From the NCBI GenBank assembly GCA_024636135.1, contig JAGXHP010000189.1, forward strand, positions 1-8,761: DNA of 8,761 nucleotides. The letters are read 5' to 3'. The position numbers were made by a program, and so were the translations under genes. This document shows positions 1-6,483 of the stretch, one piece after another (positions within the stretch are counted from its first letter, which is position 1; each line of letters begins with the position of its first letter). Source of the stretch: Chloroflexota bacterium (lineage in GTDB: Bacteria > Chloroflexota > Limnocylindria > QHBO01). The notes below the pieces were generated by a model, which ran no database searches, was not told the origin of the DNA, and saw only the letters and a program-made list of their open reading frames with translations.

Positions 1-330
1 GGCATGAAATGGCGCTAAGGCCGAGATCCCAGTTGAAACGCTGCTGGTGTAGAGGGCGACCAGCTCACCATCACTCTCCGCCACGGCTCGACCGTCAATG
101 CTGACATTCGGCAGGTTGGCCGTACGGCGCTCGAGTTCGGCGCGGTTGGCCGGGTCAGGCTCAAGCGCATAGACCCGCCATCCGTCGGCGGCGAATCGCC
201 GGAGTGAGCTTCCAAAGTGCGCGCCGACGTCGACCATGACGCCCGGCGGTCCTCCGCGTAGCAGCGTGTGGAGGACGCCGACCTCATCGAGGTTTGGTCT
301 GATGACGGAACTGAGCACCCGGGAAATCAT
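1..330 (-). CDS. FkbM-family methyltransferase, N-terminal part (cut by left edge)
   Basis: The first 110 codons of an S-adenosylmethionine-dependent methyltransferase are visible; the rest lies beyond base 1. The SAM-binding motif I reads VMVDVGAHFGSS (residues 31-42). It is followed by the acidic motif YALEPDPAN (54-62) and a stretch AVAESDGELVALY (82-94) leading to SVSTGISAL, the order typical of FkbM-type enzymes. Members of this family O-methylate sugars or polyketides and are common in polysaccharide clusters. The ATG at 330 lies 14 bases after the stop of fcl, so it is probably the last gene so far seen in the fucose operon. The Shine-Dalgarno signal is weak, which suggests coupling to fcl. 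The likely role, O-methylation of a glycan sugar (perhaps fucose), is inferred from context only. The family call is confident; the substrate is unknown. Confidence 0.85.
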   Translation of the reverse strand, partial: MISRVLSSVIRPNLDEVGVLHTLLRGGPPGVMVDVGAHFGSSLRRFAADGWRVYALEPDPANRAELERRTANLPNVSIDGRAVAESDGELVALYTSSVSTGISALAPFHA

Positions 331-344
331 CGATTGTTGGTTGG

Positions 345-1298
345 CTATGGCCGTCGCACGCCCAGACCAGACTCGTACCAGCTGGTCGCCGCTGCGAGCC
401 CGGTTGCGAGTGGTGTCTGTGCGGTGAAGCCGATGGCCTGAGTTGCTCTTGAAGTATCGAGAGCGCGGCGCGGCTGGCCGTCCGGCTTGGAGGTGTCCCA
501 GCGGATCTCGCCGCGATAGCCGGTGAGCGACACGATGAGCTCAGTCAGCTCCCGAATGGTGATCTCGGAGCCAACGCCCAGGTTGACCGGCTCGGGCTCG
601 TCGTAGTGCTCTGCGGCGAGGACGATTCCTCGCGCCGCGTCGTCCACGTAGATGAACTCGCGGCTCGCGGCACCGGTGCCCCAGACCTCGATGTACGGGT
701 CACCGGCCTCCCGAGCGTCCACGCACTTCTTGATCAGGGCCGGGATGACGTGGGAGCTCGCGGGGTCGAAGTTGTCGCCTGGCCCATAGAGGTTGACCGG
801 GATGAGATGGATGACATTGAAGCCGTACTGCTCCCGATACGCCTGCCCCTGGACGAGAAGCATCTTCTTCGCCAGGCCGTACGGGGCATTCGTCTCTTCC
901 GGGTACCCATTCCACAGGTCGTCCTCATGGAACGGAACCGGCGTGAACTTGGGATACGAGCACACGGTGCCGATGGTGACGAACTTCTCCACGCCCGCCC
1001 GTCGCGCCTGCTCCACGAGCTGGATCCCCATGACGGCGTTCTCGTAGAAGAACCGGCCGGGGTTGTCCCGGTTGGCGCCGATGCCCCCGACGACCGCGGC
1101 CAGGTGAATGACGAGCTGCGGCTCTCCATCCGCGAGAGCGCGGCTGATCCCATCAGCCGTTCGCAGGTCGAACTCGAGCGAGCGCGGCACGAACAGCGAG
1201 TCGGCTCCAGCTCCTTCGAGCTGGGCGATGACGGCCTTCCCCAGGAATCCGCCGCCTCCCGTGACCGTCACCCGCCGGCCGCGCCAGAAGTCCGTCAT
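345..1298 (-). CDS. fcl: GDP-L-fucose synthase (GDP-4-keto-6-deoxymannose epimerase/reductase)
   Basis: A 317-residue short-chain dehydrogenase of the usual length for the family. It performs the 3,5-epimerisation and NADPH-dependent reduction of GDP-4-keto-6-deoxy-D-mannose to GDP-L-fucose in the cytoplasm. The Rossmann glycine motif is TGGGGFLG (13-20). The active site reads IGTVCSYPK (109-117) with C113, then YGLAK with Y140 and K144, and SSHVIP with H183, matching the Ser/Tyr/Lys plus Cys/His set of GDP-fucose synthases. The usual catalytic serine is a threonine here (T111). The family signatures VVGGIGAN (69-76) and KPDGQPRR (271-278) are present. The ATG at 1298 is chosen because it overlaps the gmd stop as ATGA and has GAGG (1306-1309) seven bases upstream. 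A longer reading frame exists upstream but runs inside gmd and does not look like this family. The symbol wcaG is also used. Confidence 0.95.
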   Translation of the reverse strand: MTDFWRGRRVTVTGGGGFLGKAVIAQLEGAGADSLFVPRSLEFDLRTADGISRALADGEPQLVIHLAAVVGGIGANRDNPGRFFYENAVMGIQLVEQARRAGVEKFVTIGTVCSYPKFTPVPFHEDDLWNGYPEETNAPYGLAKKMLLVQGQAYREQYGFNVIHLIPVNLYGPGDNFDPASSHVIPALIKKCVDAREAGDPYIEVWGTGAASREFIYVDDAARGIVLAAEHYDEPEPVNLGVGSEITIRELTELIVSLTGYRGEIRWDTSKPDGQPRRALDTSRATQAIGFTAQTPLATGLAAATSWYESGLGVRRP

Positions 1299-2296
1299 CC
1301 GCGAGCCTCGACACCGGCCTCGCGCATGTCGTGCTCGAGCATCACCGCCACGAGCTCTCGGAACTTCATCGTCGGCTGCCAGCCGAGGCGCTGCTGCGCC
1401 TTGGACGCATCGCCGCACAGCTCGTCGACCTCGGTGGGTCGGAAATACTCCTCGTCAATGCGGACGTGGCGCTCCCAGTCCAGCCCGGCGAGGCCGAAGG
1501 CGACCTCGCACAGCTCCCTGACCGTGTGCATCTCGCCGGTGGCGATGACGTAGTCGTCGGGCTCATCCTGCTGGAGCATCAGCCACATCGCCTCGACGTA
1601 TTCCTTGGCGTAGCCCCAGTCCCGCCGCGAATCAAGGTTGCCCAGGTACACGTGCTCGGACTTGCCCGCCAGGATGCCGGCGATGCCCTGGGTGACCTTG
1701 CGCGTCACGAACGTTCCGCCCCGCCGAGGCGACTCGTGGTTGAAGAGGATGCCGTTGCTGGCGTGGATGCCGTACGCCTCGCGATAGTCCACCGTCATGA
1801 AGTGCGCGAACACCTTGGCAATTGCGTACGGGCTTCTCGGGTTGAAGGGGGTCCGTTCACTCTGGGGGCTCTCCAGCACGCGGCCGAACATCTCCGAGGA
1901 CCCGGCTTGATAGAAGCGGATCGGCCAGTCGGCGGTGCGGATGGCCTCGAGCATGCGCAGCGTGCCCATCCCCGCGGTCTCCGCGGTGAACTCGGGCATC
2001 TCGAAGCTGACCTTCACGTGACTCTGGGCGCCGAGGTTGTAGACCTCGGACGGCTTGATCCGGTGGAGGTGGCCGATGAGCGAGGACGAGTCCGTGAGGT
2101 CTGCGTAGTGGAGGAACAGCCGGGCATCGGCCTCATGCGGATCGACGTAGAGGTGGTCGATGCGTTGGGTGTTGAACTGGCTCGACCGCCGGATGAGTCC
2201 ATGGACCTCGTAGCCCTTCTCCAGCAGCAGCTCGGCCAGGTACGAGCCGTCCTGGCCGGTGATGCCCGTGATCAGGGCCTTTGTGGCGGATGTCAA
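1295..2296 (-). CDS. gmd: GDP-mannose 4,6-dehydratase
   Basis: A 333-residue extended short-chain dehydrogenase that converts GDP-D-mannose to GDP-4-keto-6-deoxy-D-mannose, the first committed step to GDP-L-fucose and related deoxysugars. The nucleotide-binding motif is ITGITGQDGSYLAE (9-22). RRSSQFNTQRIDHLY (36-50) is the GMD-specific RR loop. The active site shows YQAGSSEMFG (129-138) with S133 and E135, and SPYAIAK with Y157 and K161. NHESPRRG (186-193) and RPTEVDELCGD (286-296) are further GMD signatures. The family normally has threonine where S133 stands, a conservative change. The start is TTG at 2296, preceded by GGAGG (2304-2308) at a seven-base spacing, and the TTG overlaps the upstream glycosyltransferase stop as TTGA. 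The stop overlaps the fcl start. Gmd and Fcl therefore form a translationally coupled pair. Confidence 0.96.
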   Translation of the reverse strand: MTSATKALITGITGQDGSYLAELLLEKGYEVHGLIRRSSQFNTQRIDHLYVDPHEADARLFLHYADLTDSSSLIGHLHRIKPSEVYNLGAQSHVKVSFEMPEFTAETAGMGTLRMLEAIRTADWPIRFYQAGSSEMFGRVLESPQSERTPFNPRSPYAIAKVFAHFMTVDYREAYGIHASNGILFNHESPRRGGTFVTRKVTQGIAGILAGKSEHVYLGNLDSRRDWGYAKEYVEAMWLMLQQDEPDDYVIATGEMHTVRELCEVAFGLAGLDWERHVRIDEEYFRPTEVDELCGDASKAQQRLGWQPTMKFRELVAVMLEHDMREAGVEARG

Positions 2297-3549
2297 GCCT
2301 TCGCCTCCGGTTGTGCGGGGTCTGGTGCGCCCCCAGTATCGGGTGCGGAGCCGATGCTCGCGGGCATCCGACGGGCATCTCGCAGCACAACCTCGAAGGC
2401 ATCGGTGATGGCTCCGATCTCGAAGGCCTCCTCCGCGTACGCTCGCGCGGCCGCGCCCGCAGCCGCCAGGCTATTCGGGTTCGCCAACATTTCCGTGGCG
2501 GCCTCCACGAATTCCTCGTGGTCGCCCGGCTCCACCGTGCGCCCGGCGCCGGCCCGGTTGATCGTCCGGGCGGCCAGGTTCGCGCGCGGAATGGCGGCAA
2601 GAATCGGACGACCGGCCGCGAGGTAGGTGAGCACCTTGGACGGGACCGAGAACACGTTCGCGTCCTCGTCCAGGATGGCGACCAGCACGTCGGCACTCGC
2701 CAACACCTCGGGCAGCCTCGGCGCCGGCTGGATCGGGAGCAGCGTGAGATTGTTTCGTCGCGTCCCGGCCGCCTTGCCCAACTTGCGGGCACCGGCGCCT
2801 TCGGCGACAACGACGACGCTCGCATCGGGCAGTCCGTCAGCGAGCCCGAGAAGCAGCCCTGGATCATGCTTGCGGCCGAGCGTGCCGGAATATACGAGAT
2901 TCTGCCGGTCGGTAAGCCCGTGCTCCTTCGACCACGCGTTCACCTTGGCCAATGGCCGCAGATCCTCGAGGGGCGCCCAGTTCGGGATCACCGCGACCGC
3001 GTCACGCGAGATGGCCCAGCTCCGCAACGGTGCCACGAAGTCGTCGGTGATCGCGATGACGGCATCGGAGCGGCGAAGCGTATCTCGCTCCAATCGAGCG
3101 AACGGCGCGGCGAGCAGCCGCCCGGCCGCGGGCACGTGCCGACCAAGCAGTCGCTCAACGGCCTGGGAGTAGAAGTCCTGAAGCCAGTACACGAAGCCGG
3201 CTCCACTGCCGGTTGCGGCGACCAGCGCTGCCCGCTGGGCATCCAGGGAGCTTGGAACGGAGAGGACGACGTCCGCCCGGTATTGGTAAACCTGTCGCGC
3301 AAGCGCCGATCCGTAGCGGCGTTCCTGCATCAGTCGGCCCGGCCCGGCCCGGCTGAGCAGTCGCTCGTGGATCTCCACCGTGGCGATGCGCAGCGAAGTC
3401 GGATCACTGGGCCGGCCCTGCATGTTCCCCCGCGGGGCTCTGAGCCCACCTCCATGGAGATAGAGGACCTCGTGGTCGCGCGCGGCCAGGGACCGCGCAA
3501 GCTGAAGGGTGAACGCGTGCCCGGCATAGTCGTGAACCAGGATCCGCAC
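2293..3549 (-). CDS. GT4-family glycosyltransferase (WbuB/WcaI-like)
   Basis: A 418-residue GT-B fold retaining glycosyltransferase, probably acting at the cytoplasmic face of the membrane on a lipid-linked glycan. The N-terminal domain begins VRILVHDYAGHAF (1-13). The linker to the nucleotide-sugar domain contains SDAVIAITDDF (161-171) and VIPNWAPLEDL (188-198). The C-terminal domain has VYSGTLGRKHDPG (219-231) and SVPSKVLTYLAAGRPI (301-316), the PSK form found in WbuB/WcaI-type enzymes rather than the classical EX7E signature. The last 25 or so residues are a Pro/Ala-rich tail. The start is GTG at 3549, one base after the stop of the upstream HTTM-DCC gene; the frame is open further upstream, but that stretch is Arg/Ser-rich out-of-frame reading of the HTTM gene. 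Next to gmd-fcl a fucosyl- or deoxysugar transferase is plausible, but the donor cannot be read from sequence. Confidence 0.88.
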   Translation of the reverse strand: MRILVHDYAGHAFTLQLARSLAARDHEVLYLHGGGLRAPRGNMQGRPSDPTSLRIATVEIHERLLSRAGPGRLMQERRYGSALARQVYQYRADVVLSVPSSLDAQRAALVAATGSGAGFVYWLQDFYSQAVERLLGRHVPAAGRLLAAPFARLERDTLRRSDAVIAITDDFVAPLRSWAISRDAVAVIPNWAPLEDLRPLAKVNAWSKEHGLTDRQNLVYSGTLGRKHDPGLLLGLADGLPDASVVVVAEGAGARKLGKAAGTRRNNLTLLPIQPAPRLPEVLASADVLVAILDEDANVFSVPSKVLTYLAAGRPILAAIPRANLAARTINRAGAGRTVEPGDHEEFVEAATEMLANPNSLAAAGAAARAYAEEAFEIGAITDAFEVVLRDARRMPASIGSAPDTGGAPDPAQPEAKA

Positions 3550-3550
3550 C

Positions 3551-4726
3551 CTAAACCTGAGCCTCTGCGGCGGCGGCCGTTCGCAGCGCAACGTTGCAGC
3601 TGCGACGGGCGGCGACCCGCCGGTACGCCCGTTCGCCCAGGGCCATGATCGGCGGCAGGCGCAGGAGCGGAGCCCACAGGAAGGAGACGGGGAGCACCTG
3701 GAGCACACGCTGCACCGCCGCAAACCCTGAGGCTCGCCGTCCGGTGGAGTGCCAGACGAGCTGGATCGCCTGGTCCGCCTCCGCCTGGGAGACCCCGAGG
3801 GCCTCGCGAGCCTTCGCGTCCGACGAGGGGATCGGGTCGATGACATGCAGCCAATCGAGGCGGCGGACCCACGTCATGATTCGGCCGCAGAAGCCACAGG
3901 AGTCATCCCACACCAGGGCACGGGACCGCGGCCGCGTGTCGACGAACAGCAGGTAGGCCGGCAGGATCATCAGGCCGAAGATCAGGAGCTGAATCGGCGG
4001 GTCGAACCAGATCGCGATCGTGAGGTGGAGCCCCAGACCAACGACCAGCGCGGCTGCGCGCCACCGCGGAAGCCACAGGCCGATAGCGACGAATCCCTCG
4101 GCGAGGATGGAGAGGATGGACAGGGTGGCCATGACCTCGAACGTGCGCCATCCGTCGGGGATGGCAATGGGCCCATCTCGACGCAGGTACGCAGCGACGA
4201 CCGATCCGGACAGGTAGGCGGCGTTCAGCTTTGCCAGCGCCGCGAAGCCGTACACGATGCTGACCTGCGCGCGAAGCAGGGCAATCGGCCAGGCCGGCAC
4301 CTCGTCCCGCCCGCGACCCAACCACGCGTCAATCGACAGTGCGCTCCCCGCGCGCCCGATGGTCAGCAGCCCGACCAGCAGGATCAACAGGTACAGGTGG
4401 TTGCTGTACAGCTGCTGGTCCGATACGAAGATCCCCGCCAGCAGGACACCGAGCGTCACGCCCGAAACCGTCGTGCGTGCGCCGATCGCGAACAGCGCGG
4501 CGCTGACCACCCAGGCGGCCAGGAGCACCGCGGCTCCGGCCCCGGTGATGTCGAGCCCGTCGAGGTAGGGAATGCGAAGCGTCGCCGGGTCGTCCATCCG
4601 CGCCAGCACGGGCGCGAGCTCCAGCGCCTTCAGCGTCGCCGCGAGTCCGACGGTGATGCGCACGACGCCCAGGGCCCGCGGCGATGCCCGCCGTTCCACC
4701 AGCCGAAGCAGCCACCTCAGGTGCAT
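3551..4726 (-). CDS. HTTM membrane domain fused to DCC1-like thiol-disulfide oxidoreductase domain
   Basis: A 391-residue fusion. Residues 1-262 are polytopic with about six or seven hydrophobic segments (near 64-81, 88-104, 109-124, 150-167, 197-217, 223-240, 244-262). They carry YGFAALAKLNAAYLSG (159-174) and a conserved-looking His in LHLTIAIWF (233-241), as in HTTM (horizontally transferred transmembrane) domains related to vitamin K-dependent gamma-carboxylase. Residues about 269-375 form a DCC1-like (DUF393) domain opening with LVWDDSCGFCGR (271-282); the CxxC cysteines are C277 and C280. DUF393 proteins resemble thioredoxin-fold thiol-disulfide oxidoreductases. The gene follows a 104-residue membrane protein with a 10-base overlap and is followed one base later by the GT4 gene, so it belongs to the glycan operon. 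No function is established here. A membrane redox or modification role is inference. Confidence 0.88.
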   Translation of the reverse strand: MHLRWLLRLVERRASPRALGVVRITVGLAATLKALELAPVLARMDDPATLRIPYLDGLDITGAGAAVLLAAWVVSAALFAIGARTTVSGVTLGVLLAGIFVSDQQLYSNHLYLLILLVGLLTIGRAGSALSIDAWLGRGRDEVPAWPIALLRAQVSIVYGFAALAKLNAAYLSGSVVAAYLRRDGPIAIPDGWRTFEVMATLSILSILAEGFVAIGLWLPRWRAAALVVGLGLHLTIAIWFDPPIQLLIFGLMILPAYLLFVDTRPRSRALVWDDSCGFCGRIMTWVRRLDWLHVIDPIPSSDAKAREALGVSQAEADQAIQLVWHSTGRRASGFAAVQRVLQVLPVSFLWAPLLRLPPIMALGERAYRRVAARRSCNVALRTAAAAEAQV

Positions 4727-5031
4727 GCGACTCGTTCCTCTTCGCCGCCGGACGTGACGAGGACCGCTGCAGCATCGGTCGTCGCGCAGAGGTGCCGGGC
4801 CAGCGCCGCCGAGACGTCGACGTCGGCACGCTCTCGCGCCAGGAGATCCGCAAGGTCGACCGACGAGGTGGTCCCGTCAGCCGCCTCCAGGCGCACTTCA
4901 GGGAGCGAGGAAACCGCCGTGTACATCTGCCAGCCGAAGCGCGCCGGACGAGGCTGGCCGAGCGCCAACAGGGGAATGGCCAGCTGGATGACGACGAACG
5001 CGACCACGACGGACGCGGCGAGCGCTTTCAT
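4717..5031 (-). CDS. Small single-span membrane protein preceding the HTTM-DCC gene
   Basis: A 104-residue protein I cannot assign to a named family. Residues 2-25 form one hydrophobic segment (MKALAASVVVAFVVIQLAIP), either a membrane anchor or an uncleaved signal. After it comes PRPARFGWQMYT (28-39), then a soluble domain of about 65 residues with one Cys near the middle and one at the penultimate position. The motif RFGWQMY resembles the F-x-W-R-M motif seen after the membrane region of gamma-carboxylase/HTTM relatives, so this may be a split-off piece or partner of the next gene; this is inference. The gene overlaps the HTTM-DCC gene by 10 bases. The ATG at 5031 is a conservative start. 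An in-frame TTG at 5076 just after AGGAGG (5081-5086) would add 15 residues. It is the first gene of the minus-strand operon. Confidence 0.72.
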   Translation of the reverse strand: MKALAASVVVAFVVIQLAIPLLALGQPRPARFGWQMYTAVSSLPEVRLEAADGTTSSVDLADLLARERADVDVSAALARHLCATTDAAAVLVTSGGEEERVACT

Positions 5032-5080
5032 CGGGTTCCATCCGCTGTGGCGCGCGGCTGTTCCGGTATCGACCAACTGA

Positions 5081-5086
5081 CCTCCT
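5081..5086 (-). promoter_or_regulatory. Strong Shine-Dalgarno (AGGAGG) upstream of the small membrane protein
   Basis: On the minus strand this is a full AGGAGG, four bases before an in-frame TTG at 5076-5074. The only other in-frame candidate start, ATG at 5031, has just a weak GGA upstream. The site therefore bears on the true start of the first operon gene: TTG would give 119 residues instead of 104. The short spacing is the argument against TTG. Confidence 0.5.
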
Positions 5087-5112
5087 GGAGCGTGGGATCT
5101 GTCGCGAGCGCC

Positions 5113-5118
5113 ATTATC
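5113..5118 (-). promoter_or_regulatory. Candidate -10 box for the minus-strand glycan operon
   Basis: On the minus strand this reads GATAAT, one mismatch from TATAAT, about 80 bases upstream of the ATG at 5031. A transcript starting near 5106 would carry the AGGAGG at 5081-5086. No convincing -35 hexamer is visible at the usual distance. It is the best candidate in the 171-base divergent region for driving the six-gene operon. Confidence 0.35.
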
Positions 5119-5140
5119 GGCGCCCAATGGCCCTCCTCGG

Positions 5141-5171
5141 CTATGGGTCGGACGGGCTATGCCTGCCATAG
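5141..5171 (+). repeat. CTATG half-site repeats around the divergent promoter
   Basis: CTATG occurs at 5141-5145 and 5157-5161, and its complement CATAG at 5167-5171. The last two form an inverted repeat with a five-base spacer that overlaps the proposed TAGACT -10 box. The 16-base step between the first two copies is close to one and a half helical turns. It could be an operator, but the arms are short and chance is possible. Confidence 0.25.
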
Positions 5172-5174
5172 ACT
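5169..5174 (+). promoter_or_regulatory. Candidate -10 box (TAGACT) for the flavoprotein-GT87 unit
   Basis: TAGACT fits the TAnnnT -10 pattern of GC-rich bacteria and is identical, including the next G, to the element immediately upstream of metE in this window (7832-7838). Transcription would begin near 5181, giving a leader of about 22 bases to the ATG at 5203. No clear -35 element is visible. Confidence 0.45.
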
Positions 5175-5192
5175 GTGCGGCGACCCCGAGAT

Positions 5193-5196
5193 GGAG
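5193..5196 (+). promoter_or_regulatory. Ribosome binding site deciding the flavoprotein start
   Basis: GGAG sits six bases before the ATG at 5203. Two in-frame ATGs lie close together (5191 and 5203). This site overlaps the first and is well placed for the second, which favours 5203. Confidence 0.55.
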
Positions 5197-5202
5197 CAGC
5201 GT

Positions 5203-6483
5203 ATGAGCCACAGCACGGCCGTCCTGGGTGCCGGCGCACTCGGGCTGACTGCCGCCCTGCGCCTCGCGCAGCGGGGAGATCGCGTGACGGTCATCGAGCG
5301 CGAGCCCTTGCCCGGGGGCCTGGCATCGGGGTTCGAGCTCCAGCCCGGCGTGTGGCTCGAGAAGTTCTATCACCACCTCTTTCGCTCGGATCGCCGCGCG
5401 ATTGGAATGATCGACGAGCTCGATCTCGGCGATCGGCTCGTCTGGAAGCAGCCGGTGACGGCCACGCTTCGCGACGGCGTCCTCCATCAGCTCGACTCGC
5501 CTCGCTCCCTGCTGGGGTTTTCACCGCTGCCGATCTCGGACCGCATCCGGATGGGCGCGGCGCTGGCCGGCCTGAAGGCGATGCCCGATCCGCGACTCCT
5601 GGAGGGCGGCACCGCGGCCGAGTGGACCCGTCGTTGGATGGGCGAGAGAGCGTACGACGTTGTCTGGGAACCGCTCCTTCGCGGAAAGTTCGGCGACGCC
5701 GCTCCGGAGATCGCCATGCCGTGGTTCTGGGCGCGCGTCCACGACCGCACCCAGTCTCTGGGCTACCTGCGCGGCGGATTCCAGCAGCTCTACGACCGCC
5801 TGGCGCAGCGTATCCGCGAGACGGGTGGAGAGACGCGGTTTGGCATGTCCGTGACATCGGTCCGCCCGGACAACGGCAGCCTGCTGGTGGAGACCGAGGA
5901 CGGCAGCGAGCGGTTCGACCGTGTGATCTCCACGTTCGCGCCTCGGCTGACCGCGCGGCTCGTCCCCGATCTGCCGGCAGCATGGCGTGACCGTCACGAT
6001 TGGGGCCGCGCCTACGGAGCCCACTGCGCGATCCTCGCCCTCGATCGCCCTCTGACCTCGGCGTACTGGTTGAATGTCAACGACCCGGGATTCCCATTCA
6101 TGGCCCTGGTGGAGCACACGAACTACCTGCCGGCCGCGGACTACGGTGGGCGTCACCTCGTCTATCTCGGCAACTACCGGCCCATGGACGATCCACTGAT
6201 GTCGGCTCCCCTCGACACGGTCCTGGATGACTTCCTGCCGCATCTCGCCCGCCTGAACCCCGCGTTCGACCGGTCCTGGGTCACCGATGCCTGGGTCTTC
6301 GCGGCCCCGTTCGCCCAGCCGATCGTGACGGTCGACTACCGCGACCACATCCCGCCCTTTCGCACGCCGATCCCGAACCTGTGGGTCGCGAACATGTTCC
6401 AGGTCTACCCGCACGACCGAGGTCAGAACTATTCGATCGCGCTGGCCGAGCGGGTGGTCGCCGCCATGGGCGACGCGTCGTGA
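5203..6483 (+). CDS. FAD-dependent oxidoreductase (protoporphyrinogen oxidase/amine oxidase-like superfamily)
   Basis: A 426-residue flavoprotein. The N-terminal dinucleotide-binding fold reads AVLGAGALGLTAAL (6-19), with acidic E32 at the end of the second strand and the FAD-family continuation PLPGGLASG (35-43). The C-terminus carries LWVANMFQVYPHDRGQNYS (393-411) and a helix SIALAERVVAAM that closes the FAD site in this superfamily. The middle contains FYHHLFRSD (55-63) and GGFQQLYDRLAQ (191-202). Relatives annotated as NAD(P)/FAD-dependent oxidoreductases are frequent beside glycosyltransferases, and UDP-galactopyranose mutase shares the fold, but this is not a clear Glf. The substrate is unknown; a lipid-linked sugar or isoprenoid is inference. 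It is transcribed divergently from the fucose operon and overlaps the next gene as GTGA. ATG 5191 is an alternative start adding four residues. Confidence 0.85.
   Translation: MSHSTAVLGAGALGLTAALRLAQRGDRVTVIEREPLPGGLASGFELQPGVWLEKFYHHLFRSDRRAIGMIDELDLGDRLVWKQPVTATLRDGVLHQLDSPRSLLGFSPLPISDRIRMGAALAGLKAMPDPRLLEGGTAAEWTRRWMGERAYDVVWEPLLRGKFGDAAPEIAMPWFWARVHDRTQSLGYLRGGFQQLYDRLAQRIRETGGETRFGMSVTSVRPDNGSLLVETEDGSERFDRVISTFAPRLTARLVPDLPAAWRDRHDWGRAYGAHCAILALDRPLTSAYWLNVNDPGFPFMALVEHTNYLPAADYGGRHLVYLGNYRPMDDPLMSAPLDTVLDDFLPHLARLNPAFDRSWVTDAWVFAAPFAQPIVTVDYRDHIPPFRTPIPNLWVANMFQVYPHDRGQNYSIALAERVVAAMGDAS

Noticed and set aside
606..1553. Long open frame on the plus strand opposite fcl
   Set aside because: It is antisense to clear fcl/gmd coding sequence, is rich in Arg, Ser and Pro, and shows no family motif; GC-rich coding DNA commonly yields such frames.
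1331..2626. 431-residue open frame on the plus strand opposite gmd and the GT4 gene
   Set aside because: It spans two well-supported genes on the other strand and has no recognisable domain, so it is a compositional shadow.
2281..3648. 455-residue open frame on the plus strand opposite the GT4 gene
   Set aside because: The minus-strand frame carries ordered GT4 motifs; this one has none.
3550..3846. N-terminal extension of the GT4 frame up to 3846
   Set aside because: The added 99 residues are Arg/Ser/Pro-rich and lie wholly within the HTTM-DCC gene in another frame. The family N-terminus begins at the GTG at 3549.
3749..5080. 443-residue open frame on the plus strand opposite the HTTM-DCC gene
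   Set aside because: It is rich in Gln, Arg, Asp and Pro, as expected from complementing hydrophobic codons; no domain is seen.
5032..5202. Riboswitch or small RNA in the divergent intergenic region
   Set aside because: The 171 bases show only short inverted repeats and promoter-like elements; no extended conserved helices could be recognised.
5521..6414. Long minus-strand frame inside the flavoprotein gene
   Set aside because: The plus strand has both ends of an FAD fold in one frame; the minus frame has no motifs.
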